DNA from: a bacterium
GTDB lineage: Bacteria > Cyanobacteriota > Vampirovibrionia > Vampirovibrionales > Vampirovibrionaceae
Length of the DNA stretch: 64,000 nucleotides
NCBI GenBank assembly: GCA_030429585.1
Contig: JAUIEU010000001.1
Coordinates: forward strand, 1,669,994 to 1,733,993
Reading direction: 5' to 3'
The notes below the pieces were generated by a model. The model did no database searches and was not told where the DNA came from. It saw only the letters and a program-made list of their open reading frames with translations. The translations under genes were made by a program, and so were the position numbers. Below, piece after piece: positions 1 through 9,144 of the stretch (position 1 is the stretch's first letter; each line of letters opens with the position of its first letter).

Positions 1-3
1 AAT

Positions 4-1488
4 ATGATAAATATTGCTGGGGGGTCTCCGCGTGGCTATACCTATAGCCCACAAAGGCACCACTATTACACTGCGCCTGTAAAGGCACCATTATTACCTA
101 AGGCAATGCCTATTATTGCTATTATTTTTGGGTTGGTACTGCTACCCAAACTAAAAGGGCTACTGCAAGGCAACCGTCAGGCGCCTAACACGCCTGCCGA
201 AAGCCAGGCAACAACGCCTCAACCCGCCACCACAGATGAGGGCACCACCCGGCCTATACCGCCGCCCGTTAAAAGAACGAACCCTAGCAACAGCGATTAC
301 CCGCCATTAGTGCTAACACCTAAAACGCCAGCAACACCTGAAACAAATGTGGATACAATTGATGATGACGGCGTTATTGATAAAGGCCAAAAATGGAATG
401 CTGCCTTACATGGTGCTGGTAAAAATCTTAAAGGTATGGTTAACCTAAAAACTGCTGGTATCATTGCTGGCGCAGCTGCCCTAGGGTTCATTTTTCCACC
501 CTCTATTCCATTTTTAGCTTATGGTGGAGCCGCCCTTGGCATTGGTGTTGGCGGATATAACCTTATAGAAGGCGCTCAACAAGCAAACCAAGCCGAAACC
601 GGCCAAGAGGCTATTGCCGCATGGGAAACCATCGGTTCTGGCAGCACAGATGTCCTATTAGGTATTACTGGTGGGGTAGGGTATGCCAAATACGGTAAAG
701 CCATCCCCAGCCGCCTACAAGGCAAAGCTAAAGGTACCTATACCCAAGGAAAAACTAAGGTTAAAGCTGGGTTCAAAGACGCTAAAACCAAGGCAGACGC
801 TAAATTTAAAGATGCTAAAGCTGGGTTCAAAGATGCTAAAACCAAGGCAGGCACTAAATTTAAAGATGCTAAAGCTGGGTTCAAAGACGCTAAAACCAAG
901 GCAGGCGCTAAATTTAAAGATGCTAAAGCTGGGTTCAAAGACGCTAAAACCAAGGCAGGCGCTAAATTTAAAGATGCTAAAGCTGGGTTCAAAGACGCTA
1001 AAACCAAAGCAGGCGCTAAATTTAAAGATGCTAAAGCTGGGTTCAAAGACGCTAAAACCAAGGCAGGCGCTAAATTTAAAGATGCTAAAGCTGGGTTCAA
1101 TAAATTTAAAAGCCATTTTGCCAATTCCAAAGCAAAAACCCAAGGCCCGTCCCCTATCTCTTGGAATATAAAGAATGAAAATATTTTAAATTTCGTAGGT
1201 AAAAATGGTGCAGATGGATTCTTTAAAAGATACACCGTGTTTGACCTTGCCAACATGCCAAAACAAAAAAACCTAAAACTTAGTGATATTACACAATTAA
1301 CACCCGAGCAGAAATTAACGATCGGCACAAAGCTCTATAACAACTCACATCAAAGGCTTAAATCTATAAGGCAATACGCCAACCAGCCTAACCAGCCTAG
1401 CTACATAAAAGTTCAACTCAAAGGTTTTGAACAAGAATATAATAAGCAGCTATACGCTATATTAAGCGAACTAAAAAAAGGGCTTTAA
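4..1488 (+). CDS. Lysine-rich 18-residue-repeat membrane-associated protein, function unknown
   Basis: I do not recognise the family. Seen in the sequence: a hydrophobic segment at about residues 33-48, a Pro/Thr-rich linker (about 60-115), a Gly/Ala-rich hydrophobic stretch (about 150-187), then six near-perfect 18-residue repeats of the type KAGFKDAKTKAGAKFKDA at residues 254-361, and a C-terminal region of about 130 residues rich in Lys, Asn and Gln. The repeat is Lys/Ala-rich with phenylalanines alternately 7 and 11 residues apart, which predicts an amphipathic helix. This resembles LEA-like or lipid-surface-binding repeats in general character only. The ATG lies at base 4 of the window, so a longer upstream start cannot be excluded. 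The gene is somewhat more A-rich than its neighbours. Confidence 0.75.
   Translation: MINIAGGSPRGYTYSPQRHHYYTAPVKAPLLPKAMPIIAIIFGLVLLPKLKGLLQGNRQAPNTPAESQATTPQPATTDEGTTRPIPPPVKRTNPSNSDYPPLVLTPKTPATPETNVDTIDDDGVIDKGQKWNAALHGAGKNLKGMVNLKTAGIIAGAAALGFIFPPSIPFLAYGGAALGIGVGGYNLIEGAQQANQAETGQEAIAAWETIGSGSTDVLLGITGGVGYAKYGKAIPSRLQGKAKGTYTQGKTKVKAGFKDAKTKADAKFKDAKAGFKDAKTKAGTKFKDAKAGFKDAKTKAGAKFKDAKAGFKDAKTKAGAKFKDAKAGFKDAKTKAGAKFKDAKAGFKDAKTKAGAKFKDAKAGFNKFKSHFANSKAKTQGPSPISWNIKNENILNFVGKNGADGFFKRYTVFDLANMPKQKNLKLSDITQLTPEQKLTIGTKLYNNSHQRLKSIRQYANQPNQPSYIKVQLKGFEQEYNKQLYAILSELKKGL
763..1100 (+). repeat. Six tandem 54-bp coding repeats plus a partial seventh copy
   Basis: Units begin at 763, 817, 871, 925, 979 and 1033, and a truncated copy starts at 1087. 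Each unit opens AAAGCTGGGTTCAAAGA and differs from the others at only a few bases. The 54-bp period is 18 codons, so the reading frame is kept. The near identity suggests recent expansion. The other frames also stay open across the array, which explains the overlapping spurious ORFs there. Confidence 0.95.
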
Positions 1489-2215
1489 TATTTAAAAACA
1501 ATCTAATATATGTTTCGCTACAAAATAACACCAATAGGCTTTGGTTTACGTTAATGCAACCGTCAGGGGTTACGATGATGCCCACCGCACAACCCAACCA
1601 GTCACCACCGGGTTAGGCAACAAGGCAGCATCCACGCCACCAAACCATAGGCAATATCTAATCTGGTATGGGAGTATACCGACACTCACCCTTACTAAAC
1701 CGCACTGCGGCTTTATTATGGGCAGGGATTCCTTTTGTTACGGCCAACCGTAGCCAAGGAACCTATAACTAGCAGAGACAAACGGCAACACCTGACGCTG
1801 ATGATGAACCACCCAACAACCCTTCTGTGGGAGACCCAGCATGACGGCACCACAATCTTCCGGCGACTGTAGCGATTACTTGCCCCAGGAGCCACCCAGT
1901 AAAACCGCCCGGCGGTACCGAAGTTCCAGCTACTTTCTCGAAGACCAGCTGCGAACGTCCGAGGCAGTGAACGACTTTAGGATGACCAAAACCATCGTTC
2001 AAAACCTACCGCAATTTAGTTTAAAATCCCAACTAGAATTTGCCGTACGGTACGCCCGCCAAGCCACTTGAATGACTTGAGAAGAGAGAGGTCGCAAAGC
2101 GACAAGAGAAACCACATTAAGTATTAGTAGGCAGAGACAAGAGAGCCGCAACCGCGGCAAAAGACTAATAAGCTTTGCTCAATTGCGCCAAGCGGCTGAA
2201 GGGTTACCCTAACAC
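1489..2215. other. Gene-poor stretch of about 730 bp with small hairpins
   Basis: No recognisable protein or RNA family was found here. Short open frames exist at 1541-1753 and 1841-2071 on the plus strand and 1769-2002 on the minus strand, but none shows a familiar motif or convincing start. Two small hairpins are visible: GTCGC-AAA-GCGAC at 2091-2103 and GCCGC-AACC-GCGGC at 2145-2158. The string GCAGAGACAA occurs near both 1773 and 2131. I looked for conserved blocks of RNase P RNA, tmRNA and SRP RNA and did not see them. Confidence 0.5.
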
Positions 2216-4750
2216 CTAGCGAAACGTGACTGAGTATTGATGAGAGAGCGCATGTTTAACCCTGTCCGTAACGGTATTTACCCGTTCATCGGTCAGGGTT
2301 TTTTCTTGGCATTGCAGCACTAGCCGGTAGGCCAAACTACGGTGCCCAGCATCCACATGCTCGCCACGGTACTCATCAAACAGCACCACATCCTGAATCA
2401 ACGCTTCATCCAAGGCCGTAATAGCCGCCACAATATCCGCATGGGTCACGCCATCCGCCGCCACAAAAGCCATGTCACGCGTCACCATCGGATACGATGA
2501 CAACTCATCTGATGTTGCCACTTCTACCTTTGCGCTTTGCTGCTTTAATAACTTAAATAACTGCTCAGCATCTAATTCAAATACAACAGGGGTTTGCCGA
2601 AGCTTTAAACGCTTTTGCCACGCCGGGTGCAACACACCCACACTGCCCACCGTTTTACCCAACACCTGTACTGCCGCCTGTTGGCCTGGGTGCAAGTCGT
2701 TTCTAAGGCCCTCTTTTTCTGTTTTGGGAGCAATAAAGGCCGTATTGCCGACCACACCTAATACAGCCATTAACGTTTCTATCACGCCTTTGGCGGTATA
2801 AAAATCGGTGGCGGCCTGTTTCTCGTTACCCTGTTGCCATTGGGCAGATACCGGGCTGCCCATCATTAGCGCCGCCAAGGCGCGCTTTTCTACCACGCCA
2901 CTGGCTTTATCATTGGCTTTGCCGCGTTTTTCAAAAATACGGCCAAGTTCGTATACCCATACCGAGGCATCGCCACCGGCACTAATATTGGGAGCCGTAT
3001 TGGTTTTAGCCACCTCTAACAAACTAGGCAGCACGGTTTGGCGCAGCAAGGTATGATCAGGGGAATGGCTATTGGTTACCGTTACTTGGGTGCGCTCTGG
3101 CCACGATAAATTCATGGTCTCTAAAAACTTAGGCCCAACTAACGAGTTAGTCATTACCTCTTGCAGCCCAGCCCCTTGCAACGTGCTGTGCAACGCTTTT
3201 AAAAATTGTTGCCGTGCCGAATAGGCCACCGGTGCCGCACTTGGCGGCAAGGCATCGGGGATATCATCGTAGCCAGTAATGCGAGCAATTTCTTCAATCA
3301 CGTCAATTTCGCGGGTTACATCCACCTGACGGTAACTAGGCACACGAAGCGTCAGTGCTTGGCTCTTACTATCATCATTGGTTATTTCAAACCCAAGCCG
3401 AGACAGAATATCCACCACCTCTGCTTTAGCCACTGCAGCGCCTAAAATCGCCTCTATTCTTGCCAAACGCAAGGTCAACGTAACGTCTGCTGCATCGGCG
3501 CAACCATCGGCCACCACACTACTAATGTTGGCACCCGCTAACTGTTGGTACAGCTGTACAGCCCGCGCGCATGCCAGTGCACATTGGGCTGCATCTACGC
3601 CACGCTCAAAACGGGCGCTACTTTCGCTACGCATGCCTAAGGATTTAGCACTTTTACGAATCGCCGCACCATCAAATACAGCGGCTTCTAAAAATACCTG
3701 CTGCGACTTGTCTTCAATTTCTGTGGTTTTTCCGCCCATTACACCCGCTAATGCCACGGCGTTACCGTTAGCGTCAATGGTTACAGCGGTTTCGCTTAGC
3801 GTGTGCTCTTCGTCATCCAAGCTGGTAAACGCTTCGCCCGCTTTACCATGGCGCACATCTATCGATACCTTGCCACTATTACCGTATTGCTCAATCAACC
3901 GGCCTGCATCAAAGGCGTGGAGAGGTTGGCCCCATTCCAGCATCACATAGTTGGTTACATCCACTAATATATTATGGCTCCGCACGCCGGCGGCTTCCAG
4001 CCGTGCTTGCATCCATGCAGGCGAGGGTTGCATGGTTAGCCCCGTCATCGTGACGCCAGAATAATAGGAACAGAGTTCTTTGTTAGAAAGCGTTATCGAG
4101 ATATCACTCTCGCCTTGCACGGGGAGCAGTGTCACATCAGGCAAGGTTACAGGGCGATTAAGCAAGGCGGCCACATCGCGGGCCACGCCCACCATACTCA
4201 TCCAATCACCACGATTGGCCGTTGGGGCCGTATGCAGCACCACATCCGTCGGTAAGTTTAAGGCATCCTCTAAGGGCTGGCCTATGGTTGGATTCTTCAA
4301 CACATCATCCAGTACCCAAATGCCATCACCTGTTGCTTCGTATTGCTCAGACAAACCCAATTCATCAAGTGAGCACACCATCCCGCGGCTTTCTACACCC
4401 CGAATAGTGGCTGCACCTAACACAAAACTGCTGCCATCTTTTCGATTTAATACTGTCGCACCATCTAGTGCAAAGGCAATGGTAATGCCTTCCGCCACAT
4501 TAGGGGCTCCGCATACCACCTGCTGGGTGCCATGCTCGCCAGCATCTACCGTTACCAAGCGCAGCTTATCCGCATTGGGGTGAGGGTCTAGCTTGGCTAC
4601 TTTGGCCACTACTACCTGTTTAAACTTGGCGCCAAGGTGCTCAATATCGTCTACTTCTAGCCCGGCATGGGTGAGTTGTTCGGCCAACTCTTGGGGCGAA
4701 ATGCCCGAGCAATCCACGTATTCATTTAACCATTCCCACGATACTCGCAT
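2216..4750 (-). CDS. pheT: Phenylalanine--tRNA ligase beta subunit
   Basis: This is the beta subunit of the alpha2-beta2 cytoplasmic enzyme that charges tRNA-Phe. The N-terminus MRVSWEWLNEYVD is typical of the family. It is followed by the EMAP-type tRNA-binding OB domain (about residues 40-150), the B3/B4 editing region, the B5 domain and a catalytic-like core. The last 90 or so residues form the ferredoxin-fold anticodon-binding domain (SSYPMVTRDMAFV, then YRLVLQCQEKTLTDE). At 844 residues it is slightly longer than usual (about 790-800). It lies 27 bp downstream of pheS in the same direction, the normal pheST operon order. Confidence 0.97.
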   Translation of the reverse strand: MRVSWEWLNEYVDCSGISPQELAEQLTHAGLEVDDIEHLGAKFKQVVVAKVAKLDPHPNADKLRLVTVDAGEHGTQQVVCGAPNVAEGITIAFALDGATVLNRKDGSSFVLGAATIRGVESRGMVCSLDELGLSEQYEATGDGIWVLDDVLKNPTIGQPLEDALNLPTDVVLHTAPTANRGDWMSMVGVARDVAALLNRPVTLPDVTLLPVQGESDISITLSNKELCSYYSGVTMTGLTMQPSPAWMQARLEAAGVRSHNILVDVTNYVMLEWGQPLHAFDAGRLIEQYGNSGKVSIDVRHGKAGEAFTSLDDEEHTLSETAVTIDANGNAVALAGVMGGKTTEIEDKSQQVFLEAAVFDGAAIRKSAKSLGMRSESSARFERGVDAAQCALACARAVQLYQQLAGANISSVVADGCADAADVTLTLRLARIEAILGAAVAKAEVVDILSRLGFEITNDDSKSQALTLRVPSYRQVDVTREIDVIEEIARITGYDDIPDALPPSAAPVAYSARQQFLKALHSTLQGAGLQEVMTNSLVGPKFLETMNLSWPERTQVTVTNSHSPDHTLLRQTVLPSLLEVAKTNTAPNISAGGDASVWVYELGRIFEKRGKANDKASGVVEKRALAALMMGSPVSAQWQQGNEKQAATDFYTAKGVIETLMAVLGVVGNTAFIAPKTEKEGLRNDLHPGQQAAVQVLGKTVGSVGVLHPAWQKRLKLRQTPVVFELDAEQLFKLLKQQSAKVEVATSDELSSYPMVTRDMAFVAADGVTHADIVAAITALDEALIQDVVLFDEYRGEHVDAGHRSLAYRLVLQCQEKTLTDERVNTVTDRVKHALSHQYSVTFR

Positions 4751-4777
4751 GAGTTGGTGTCTCCAGTTCTAAAAGGT

Positions 4778-5857
4778 TTATTTAAAAAGGCTTAGGCCCG
4801 CCCAGTTATGGCGGCGCAAAAAGCGTTGGTCGTTAATAAAAAAGTCTCGGATGTTATGGATGCCGTATTTCAGCATAGCCAGGCGTTCTACCCCCATACC
4901 AAAAGCAAAGCCAGTGTATTCTTCAGGGTCTACACCTACTTCGCTAAGCACATTGGGGTCTACCATGCCGCAGCCCAAAATTTCTAGCCAGTCTTCTTTC
5001 CACTCGCCATTAATTTGGCGGCGATACATTACATCCATTTCCATACTAGGCTCGGTAAAGGGGAAGTAGCTGGTACGAAAGCGTGTGGCACGTGGGTTAC
5101 CGTTGTCATCCAAGCCAAACATTTCTTCAATAAAGTGATTCAACGTGCCCTTAAGATGGGCCACTGTAATGTGCTTATCGACGACGAGGCCTTCGCACTG
5201 GTGGAATAACACATGCTTTTGGCGGCTTACGTCTTCGTTTCGGTACACGCGGCCTGGCGAAATAACCCGAATAGGCGGCTTAAATTTTTGCATATGACGA
5301 ATTTGCGCATTACTGGTTTGGCTGCGCAGCACCACGTTTTCGCCAGCATCGGTATAAAAGGTATCTTGCATATCTCGCGCCGGGTGATGGGCGGGGAAAT
5401 TAAGTGCGTCGAAATTATAGTACTCAGTTTCTACTTCTGGGCAGGCGGTATCATCTAGGCAGGTAAAGCCTAGGCGGCCAAAAAGCTCGGCCAATTCATC
5501 CATCATGCGGGTAATGGGGTGGGCGCCCCCTTGGCCCTGCACCACGCCCGGCATGGTTATATCAATGGTTTCGCCCGCTAATTTTTGGTTTAAGGCCGCC
5601 ACTTCTAGGGCGTCTTTTTTTTGATTAAGTTCGGTCTCTAACCACTCGCTAATAGCGTTGGCCTCGGTGCCCACTTTGGGGCGGTCTTCGGGGGCTACAT
5701 CTTTTAGGTTGCGCTTCAGCAAGCTAATCGCGCCCTTACGGCCCAAAAACTCAATGCGGACGGCTTCAATGCTATCCAAATCGTCAGCAGCAGCCAGTTG
5801 GCCTTCCGCCTTAGCCCGCAGGGCCTGTAAGTCATCTAAAATAGTAGAAACCGTCAT
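4778..5857 (-). CDS. pheS: Phenylalanine--tRNA ligase alpha subunit
   Basis: This is the catalytic alpha subunit of PheRS, which activates phenylalanine with ATP. Class II synthetase signatures are visible: a motif-2 region with FPAHHPARDMQDTFY and RVYRNEDVSRQKH, and motif 3 GMGVERLAMLKYGI near the C-terminus. The N-terminal coiled coil follows the start. I chose the ATG at 5857 (MTVSTILDDLQ, 359 aa). The frame also extends to a TTG at 5878, but that adds only seven residues and has no ribosome-binding site. It is the first gene of the pheS-pheT operon. Confidence 0.96.
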   Translation of the reverse strand: MTVSTILDDLQALRAKAEGQLAAADDLDSIEAVRIEFLGRKGAISLLKRNLKDVAPEDRPKVGTEANAISEWLETELNQKKDALEVAALNQKLAGETIDITMPGVVQGQGGAHPITRMMDELAELFGRLGFTCLDDTACPEVETEYYNFDALNFPAHHPARDMQDTFYTDAGENVVLRSQTSNAQIRHMQKFKPPIRVISPGRVYRNEDVSRQKHVLFHQCEGLVVDKHITVAHLKGTLNHFIEEMFGLDDNGNPRATRFRTSYFPFTEPSMEMDVMYRRQINGEWKEDWLEILGCGMVDPNVLSEVGVDPEEYTGFAFGMGVERLAMLKYGIHNIRDFFINDQRFLRRHNWAGLSLFK

Positions 5858-5963
5858 GAGTGTTAGCGCCAGTCGCAATAATGTTAGGGAATACTGGCCC
5901 TTATTGTCACCAAAACACAGGGGTTTTTACACAGGGGTTTTTTGAATGGGGCCAGCCTTAAAC

Positions 5964-7142
5964 CTAGGTATTAAGCAGCTGCTTGGCAATAACAATATGC
6001 TGGATTTCGCTAGTGCCCTCAAACAGGGTCATTACCCGCGCATCACGGAAGTAACGCTCGACAGGGAAATCTTTGGTATACCCATACCCACCGTGGATTT
6101 GGACAGCCTCGTTTGCCGCACGGTTGGCCAGCTCGCTGGCATACAACTTGGCCATGCTGGCTTCTTTAACATGGTTTTGCCCAGCATCTTTTAGGCGGGC
6201 GGCGCTCGCAATTAATAACTTGGCGGCTTCAATTTCTGTAGCCATATTGGCCAACTTAAAGGCAATGGCTTGGAAACTATGCAATTTATTACCAAATTGC
6301 TCGCGCTCGTTACTATACTTTAGGGCCGCTTCTAAACAAGCACTGGCAATACCTAAGGATACCGCTGCAATACCAATACGACCAATATTTAGGCTATTCA
6401 TAAACAGCTTAAAGCCCTGGCCTTCTTTACCAAATTGGTTAGCCGCCGGAATAACGCAATCATCAAAGGCCAGTTCACCCCAATCGCTACCAGTTAGGCC
6501 CATTTTTTCATCGCCCTTGTGGATAGTAAAGCCGGGGGTATCCTTATCTATAATAAAGGCAGTTAAGCCTTTAGAGCCTTTTTCATCCGCACTCGTTCGG
6601 GCCGTCACCAAAAACACATCGGCCAGCAGCGCGTTAGTAATAAATAATTTAGTGCCATTTAAAACATAGTCGCCATCGGCATTTTTTTCTGCCTTGCATA
6701 GCCCCGCCCCCGCATCGCTACCGGCATTGGCCTCGGTTAAAGCAAAGGCACCAATGGTTTGCCCACTAATAATGCCGGCCATATACCGCTGTTTTTGCTC
6801 GTCGTTGGCTTCTTGCACTAAGGGCATACCCACTAACGATACGTGCACGGATAGGGCTGTAGCCAATGCTGCAGACACCTTAGCAATTTCGCTAAGGGCT
6901 AAAAAATAACAGTAACTATTTAACCCAGCGCCACCATCGGCTTCGGCAAAGGGCAACGCAGTCAAGCCAAGTTCTGCCATGCGGCCCCACAACTGTTTTA
7001 GGGTAGCCAAATCGCCGCCTTCTAAAGCCTTGCTTACCGGCAATACTTCTTTTTGCACAAATTCGCGCACCATCATCTGGATATCGCGTTGTTCCTCAGA
7101 GAGGCCATCAACGGCAGGTGGGGGCGTGGCAACAGCACACAT
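5964..7142 (-). CDS. Acyl-CoA dehydrogenase
   Basis: FAD-dependent enzyme that introduces the alpha,beta double bond in acyl-CoA, the first step of beta-oxidation. The three parts of the fold are visible: an N-terminal helical domain, the central beta domain with AFALTEANAGSDAG and FITNA, and the C-terminal helical domain. The catalytic base is the Glu in LFEGTSEIQ (residue 375), the position used by short/medium-chain enzymes, and the FAD/tetramer motif QIHGGYGYT is intact. The length of 392 aa is normal. The start at 7142 has an AAGGAA ribosome-binding site 7 nt upstream. Chain-length specificity cannot be read from the sequence. An acyl-CoA ligase at 46138-47751 could supply substrate. Confidence 0.92.
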   Translation of the reverse strand: MCAVATPPPAVDGLSEEQRDIQMMVREFVQKEVLPVSKALEGGDLATLKQLWGRMAELGLTALPFAEADGGAGLNSYCYFLALSEIAKVSAALATALSVHVSLVGMPLVQEANDEQKQRYMAGIISGQTIGAFALTEANAGSDAGAGLCKAEKNADGDYVLNGTKLFITNALLADVFLVTARTSADEKGSKGLTAFIIDKDTPGFTIHKGDEKMGLTGSDWGELAFDDCVIPAANQFGKEGQGFKLFMNSLNIGRIGIAAVSLGIASACLEAALKYSNEREQFGNKLHSFQAIAFKLANMATEIEAAKLLIASAARLKDAGQNHVKEASMAKLYASELANRAANEAVQIHGGYGYTKDFPVERYFRDARVMTLFEGTSEIQHIVIAKQLLNT

Positions 7143-7241
7143 GGCGGCATTCCTTTTAGCGGTTATTGCTTTTACGTGGGTAACCCGTGCATTATACGGA
7201 AAACCGCTCTACAGAAAAAAGGCCCCGCAGCAGATTCTTAT

Positions 7242-7802
7242 ATGACTGACGTATCGACACTGCCCCCTATCATTGGACTTTCTGGCAAGCAATTTGCCGG
7301 AAAAGACGTGCTAACCCACTGGCTACTGGCCCAATTACCCCCGGTTAACGGGCAACCTTGGCAACAACAACCCATTGCTGGCGCCATAAAAGTGCTTTAC
7401 GGGCAGCAACACGGCTTAACATTAGCTCAAATAGAAGCTAACAAGCCTACCCACCGCCCCCATTTGATTGCCCTAGGCAACTGGGGCCGCAGCCAACATA
7501 AAGATTATTGGCTACAACAAGCGCTTAGTGGCCCACACCCTAAAATAATATCGGATGTGCGGCTGCAACGCGAAGCCGATTTACTGCGGGCAAAAAATGC
7601 TTTTTTAATTCGAGTAGATGCAGACCGAGACATCCGTGCCAGCCGGGGCCAACTGGTTAACGAAGCCGACCCTACCGAGTGCGACCTAGATGATTACCCC
7701 CATTGGGATGCTGTGATAATAAACCATGGCAGCCAAACACAGTTATACCAACAGGCCACGCCGCTACTGGCTGACATTCAGCAGCATTTTGATTTACAGT
7801 AG
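7242..7802 (+). CDS. P-loop kinase resembling phosphomevalonate kinase / dNMP kinase
   Basis: Predicted small-molecule phosphotransferase of 186 aa. The P-loop is unusual: residues 12-22 read GLSGKQFAGKD, close to the GKxxxGKD loop of animal-type phosphomevalonate kinase and phage-type deoxynucleotide monophosphate kinase. Further family-like blocks are IISDVRLQREAD, the acidic ECDLDD and a C-terminal DAVIINHG, recalling the ESECGLD...IENHG order of the animal enzyme. The substrate is not determined by the sequence. I chose the ATG at 7242 because the longer open frame from 7053 runs antisense into the neighbouring dehydrogenase gene. purD follows 34 bp downstream, so a nucleotide role is plausible. 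Confidence 0.65.
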   Translation: MTDVSTLPPIIGLSGKQFAGKDVLTHWLLAQLPPVNGQPWQQQPIAGAIKVLYGQQHGLTLAQIEANKPTHRPHLIALGNWGRSQHKDYWLQQALSGPHPKIISDVRLQREADLLRAKNAFLIRVDADRDIRASRGQLVNEADPTECDLDDYPHWDAVIINHGSQTQLYQQATPLLADIQQHFDLQ

Positions 7803-7836
7803 CTAAGCAATACAGCCACAACAACAGGATACGGTT

Positions 7837-9144
7837 ATGCGGATTTTAATTTTAGGTAGCGGCGGACGAGAACACGCCCTTGGCTGGCGCCTAAGTCAGG
7901 ATACGGATGCTCACACCCTGTTTTTTGCCCCTGGTAACCCGGGCATGGCCCAACTGGGCCAACGGTTAGATATCGACCTAGACGATCATCAAGGCTTACT
8001 ACTATTTGCCAAAAAAGAAGCCATTGACCTAACCATTGTGGGCCCCGAGCAACCCCTAGCAGACGGTATTGTGGATGCGTTTACCGCTGAAGGCTTAGCT
8101 ATTTTTGGGCCTAACCAACGTGCCGCACAACTAGAAAGCAGTAAGGCCTTTGCCAAAGCACTTATGGCCAAAGGGAATATTCCTACCGCCAGTTATAACC
8201 ACTACAGCAACCCACTAGATGCCATGGCCGACTTAAACCATCAGCCCGCCCCTTATGTGATTAAAGAAGACGGCCTAGCCGCGGGCAAAGGGGTCACCAT
8301 TGCGTGGGATGCAGAAGAGGCCCGTACCGCCTTAGAAAACGCTGCCAAAAAAGATATGTCGGTGGTGGTAGAAGGCTTTTTACAGGGCGAAGAGCTTAGC
8401 GTGCTGGCCATTTGCGATGGCACCCATGCTATCCCCATGGTAACGGCGCAAGATTACAAACGCATTGGCAACGGGCAAACCGGCCCCAATACTGGTGGCA
8501 TGGGTAGCCTAGCCCCCGTACCTTGGGTAGATACAGCCATGATGGCCCGGATTCAAACCGAAGTGCTAGACCCCATGATGGCCACCTTGCGCGCCGAAGG
8601 CATTGATTACCGTGGCGTGCTATATGCCGGGCTAATGATTGATGACCAAAAAAATATCGCCGTAGTGGAGTTTAATTGCCGCTTTGGCGACCCAGAAACC
8701 CAAGTGGTATTACCCCTGCTAGATGAAGATTTAGCGCCTATCTTAATGGCCAGCGCCCAAGGCGATTGTGCAAAATGGGCTGCTACCGGCTTTGCCGTAA
8801 AACAAGGCACCACCGCCATTAGCGTGGTACTGGCCAGCCAAGGCTACCCCGGCGCTTACCAAAAACACATCCCTATTACCTTGCCCAATTCTCTAACAAA
8901 CCATCAAATTATTATCCACGCTGGCACCAAAACATTGCCAAGCGGCGCGCTAGTAACCAACGGCGGGCGCGTGCTAAACGCCATTGGCCTAGGCAACACT
9001 GTAGATAACGCCCGAGAGCACGCCTACCAATTAGCCAAAGCCATTGCCTTTACTGGCCAAACCATTCGCACCGATATTGGCTTACCCGGCGCTAACCGTG
9101 CCCCCATGCCAGAGCCCCACAGACAAGCCGCCGCTACGGTGTAA
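7837..9144 (+). CDS. purD: Phosphoribosylamine--glycine ligase (GAR synthetase)
   Basis: Catalyses the ATP-dependent joining of 5-phosphoribosylamine and glycine, the second step of purine synthesis. The N-terminal GSGGREHALGWRL (residues 7-19), the GPEQPLADG motif, the ATP-grasp loop KEDGLAAGKGV and NTGGMGSLAPVP are all typical, and 435 aa is the normal length. AGGA lies upstream of the ATG as ribosome-binding site. The last 11 bases overlap the 3' end of the convergent amidase gene. Confidence 0.97.
   Translation: MRILILGSGGREHALGWRLSQDTDAHTLFFAPGNPGMAQLGQRLDIDLDDHQGLLLFAKKEAIDLTIVGPEQPLADGIVDAFTAEGLAIFGPNQRAAQLESSKAFAKALMAKGNIPTASYNHYSNPLDAMADLNHQPAPYVIKEDGLAAGKGVTIAWDAEEARTALENAAKKDMSVVVEGFLQGEELSVLAICDGTHAIPMVTAQDYKRIGNGQTGPNTGGMGSLAPVPWVDTAMMARIQTEVLDPMMATLRAEGIDYRGVLYAGLMIDDQKNIAVVEFNCRFGDPETQVVLPLLDEDLAPILMASAQGDCAKWAATGFAVKQGTTAISVVLASQGYPGAYQKHIPITLPNSLTNHQIIIHAGTKTLPSGALVTNGGRVLNAIGLGNTVDNAREHAYQLAKAIAFTGQTIRTDIGLPGANRAPMPEPHRQAAATV

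Noticed and set aside
763..1100. CRISPR-like array
   Set aside because: The units are contiguous, without spacers, and are in frame inside a coding sequence. No cas genes are present.
683..1328. Three long overlapping ORFs in other frames across the repeat (plus 683-1171, minus 715-1143, minus 738-1328)
   Set aside because: The 54-bp period is a multiple of three, so any frame without a stop in one unit stays open through all units. Only the frame of 4-1488 extends through non-repeat sequence with a plausible protein.
1541..2071. Short ORFs 1541-1753, 1769-2002 (minus) and 1841-2071
   Set aside because: No recognisable motif, weak starts and overlap in opposite directions. The 76-residue one at 1841-2071 is the most protein-like but is not supported well enough.
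3378..3950. 190-residue plus-strand ORF inside pheT
   Set aside because: It is antisense to a clearly conserved pheT region, has Ser/Ala/Thr-rich composition and no motifs.
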